Positions 16,123 through 16,771 of a stretch of DNA of 16,771 nt are shown here, one piece after another. The stretch comes from Bacteroidia bacterium. Lineage in GTDB: Bacteria; Bacteroidota; Bacteroidia; Cytophagales; Cyclobacteriaceae. A program made the position numbers and the translations under genes. The notes below the pieces were generated by a model. It searched no databases and had not been told where the DNA came from. It saw only the letters and a list, made by a program, of their open reading frames with translations. The DNA lies in assembly GCA_016650355.1 (NCBI GenBank), contig JAENVX010000430.1:1-16771 (forward strand), read 5' to 3'. Each line of letters begins with the position of its first letter. Position 1 is the first letter of the stretch.

Positions 16123-16771
16123 TTATTTTGCCGTTTTAATCGCTTCAGTCAATTTAGGGATTATGTCAAAAGCATCACCCACAATACCATAGTCCGCTGC
16201 TTTAAAAAATGGTGCATCAGCATCCTTGTTGATTACCACTATACATTTAGATGAATTCACCCCCGCAAGGTGTTGTATCGCACCTGAAATTCCAATCGCA
16301 ATATATAATTGGGGCGCTACTTTTACGCCCGTTTGTCCTACATGTTCGTGATGAGGTCTCCAGCCCATATCCGAAACGGGCTTGCTACAGCCAGTTGCTG
16401 CATGAAGGACTTTCGCCAGCTCCTCTAGTGGTCCCCATTGCTCAGGTCCCTTCATCCCTCTTCCGCCTGATACAACTATCTCAGCTTCAGGTAGTAATAT
16501 ATCACCAGTGGCCTTCTCAGTGGAAGTTATTTTTGCATTAAAGTCTGCCTCTGGTAAGGCGACAGAATAAGCTATCACTTGCGCTGTTCCACCAATTTCC
16601 TTTGCTTCGGCTGCATTCTTTTTTATCGCAATTACCTTCTTACTATTGGATAGCTCCACAAAAGCAAAAGCTTTGCCCGTGTAAATACTTTTCTTAACTA
16701 AGAATCCAGCGCTGGTATTGGGCAATTCTACAACATTTGTTGCCAAACTAGCATCGATCTTGGTGACAACA
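16123..16771 (-). CDS. etfA: Electron transfer flavoprotein alpha subunit, C-terminal part (5' end cut by window)
   Basis: EtfA binds FAD and, with EtfB, carries electrons from acyl-CoA and other dehydrogenases to the quinone pool. The reading frame is open to the window edge, giving about 216 residues of a protein that is usually near 320, so the true start lies upstream. An apparent TTG start at 16746 is internal and should not be used. The FAD domain is complete: VVSGGRGMKGPEQWGPLEEL, then GCSKPVSDMGWRPHHEHVGQTG, then the family signature LYIAIGISGAIQHLAGVNSS, and KDADAPFFKAADYGIVGDAF near the end. The conserved Arg of SGGRG, the HVGQTG motif and the QH of SGAIQH are all present. It is followed 4 nt later by the BFN-domain gene. 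The matching etfB would be expected upstream, outside the window. Confidence 0.95.
   Translation of the reverse strand, partial: VVTKIDASLATNVVELPNTSAGFLVKKSIYTGKAFAFVELSNSKKVIAIKKNAAEAKEIGGTAQVIAYSVALPEADFNAKITSTEKATGDILLPEAEIVVSGGRGMKGPEQWGPLEELAKVLHAATGCSKPVSDMGWRPHHEHVGQTGVKVAPQLYIAIGISGAIQHLAGVNSSKCIVVINKDADAPFFKAADYGIVGDAFDIIPKLTEAIKTAK

Noticed and set aside
16744..16746. TTG as a start codon for a 207-residue EtfA
   Set aside because: The frame is open to the window edge and the missing sequence is the N-terminal domain every EtfA has, so this Leu codon is internal to a gene cut by the window.
1..16771. CRISPR arrays, insertion sequences, integrases or phage genes
   Set aside because: No regularly spaced repeats, transposase or integrase motifs, or terminal repeats were seen; the window is metabolic and housekeeping genes on one strand.

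Overview
The window is a gene-dense stretch of a Bacteroidota chromosome, most likely from the Cytophagales/Cyclobacteriaceae side of the phylum. This is inferred from the A+T-leaning composition, the absence of strong Shine-Dalgarno sequences before starts, Bacteroidota-type lipoprotein signal peptides, and the gene order electron-transfer flavoprotein / bifunctional nuclease / CNT nucleoside transporter. Every supported gene lies on the minus strand, so transcription runs from high to low coordinates.

Region A (16771 to 13789) is a housekeeping cluster. It holds the C-terminal part of EtfA (cut by the window edge), a BFN-domain nuclease with a UVR tail, a NupC-type nucleoside/H+ or Na+ symporter, and a four-helix TMEM220-like membrane protein. 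Spacings are 4 to 39 nt.

Region B (13680 to 513) is an alpha-glucan cluster of six genes. In transcription order these are two GH13 lipoproteins (envelope amylases), GlgE maltosyltransferase, a TreS-maltokinase fusion, the branching enzyme GlgB, and a GH57/DUF3536 protein. The first four genes overlap or are 2 to 7 nt apart. The last two follow after 36 and 68 nt. The logic is the GlgE route: maltose is phosphorylated to maltose-1-phosphate by the maltokinase half, GlgE adds maltosyl units to a linear alpha-1,4-glucan, and GlgB (perhaps with the GH57 enzyme) adds branches. The two lipoproteins could release malto-oligosaccharides or maltose outside the cytoplasm. No sugar transporter is seen in the window.

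The most striking observation is in the TreS half of the fusion. The otherwise well-conserved TreS region II reads GFRLPSVPFLYE, where active enzymes have GFRLDAVPYLYE. The catalytic nucleophile Asp is a Pro (codon CCA at 7706-7708). All maltokinase motifs, the TreS acid/base Glu and the region IV HD are intact. This suggests a pseudo-trehalose synthase kept as a scaffold for maltokinase, giving a GlgE pathway fed by maltose rather than by trehalose isomerisation.

Region C (512 to 1) holds a decayed TonB C-terminal-like remnant and, at the edge, a small 65-residue hypothetical protein.
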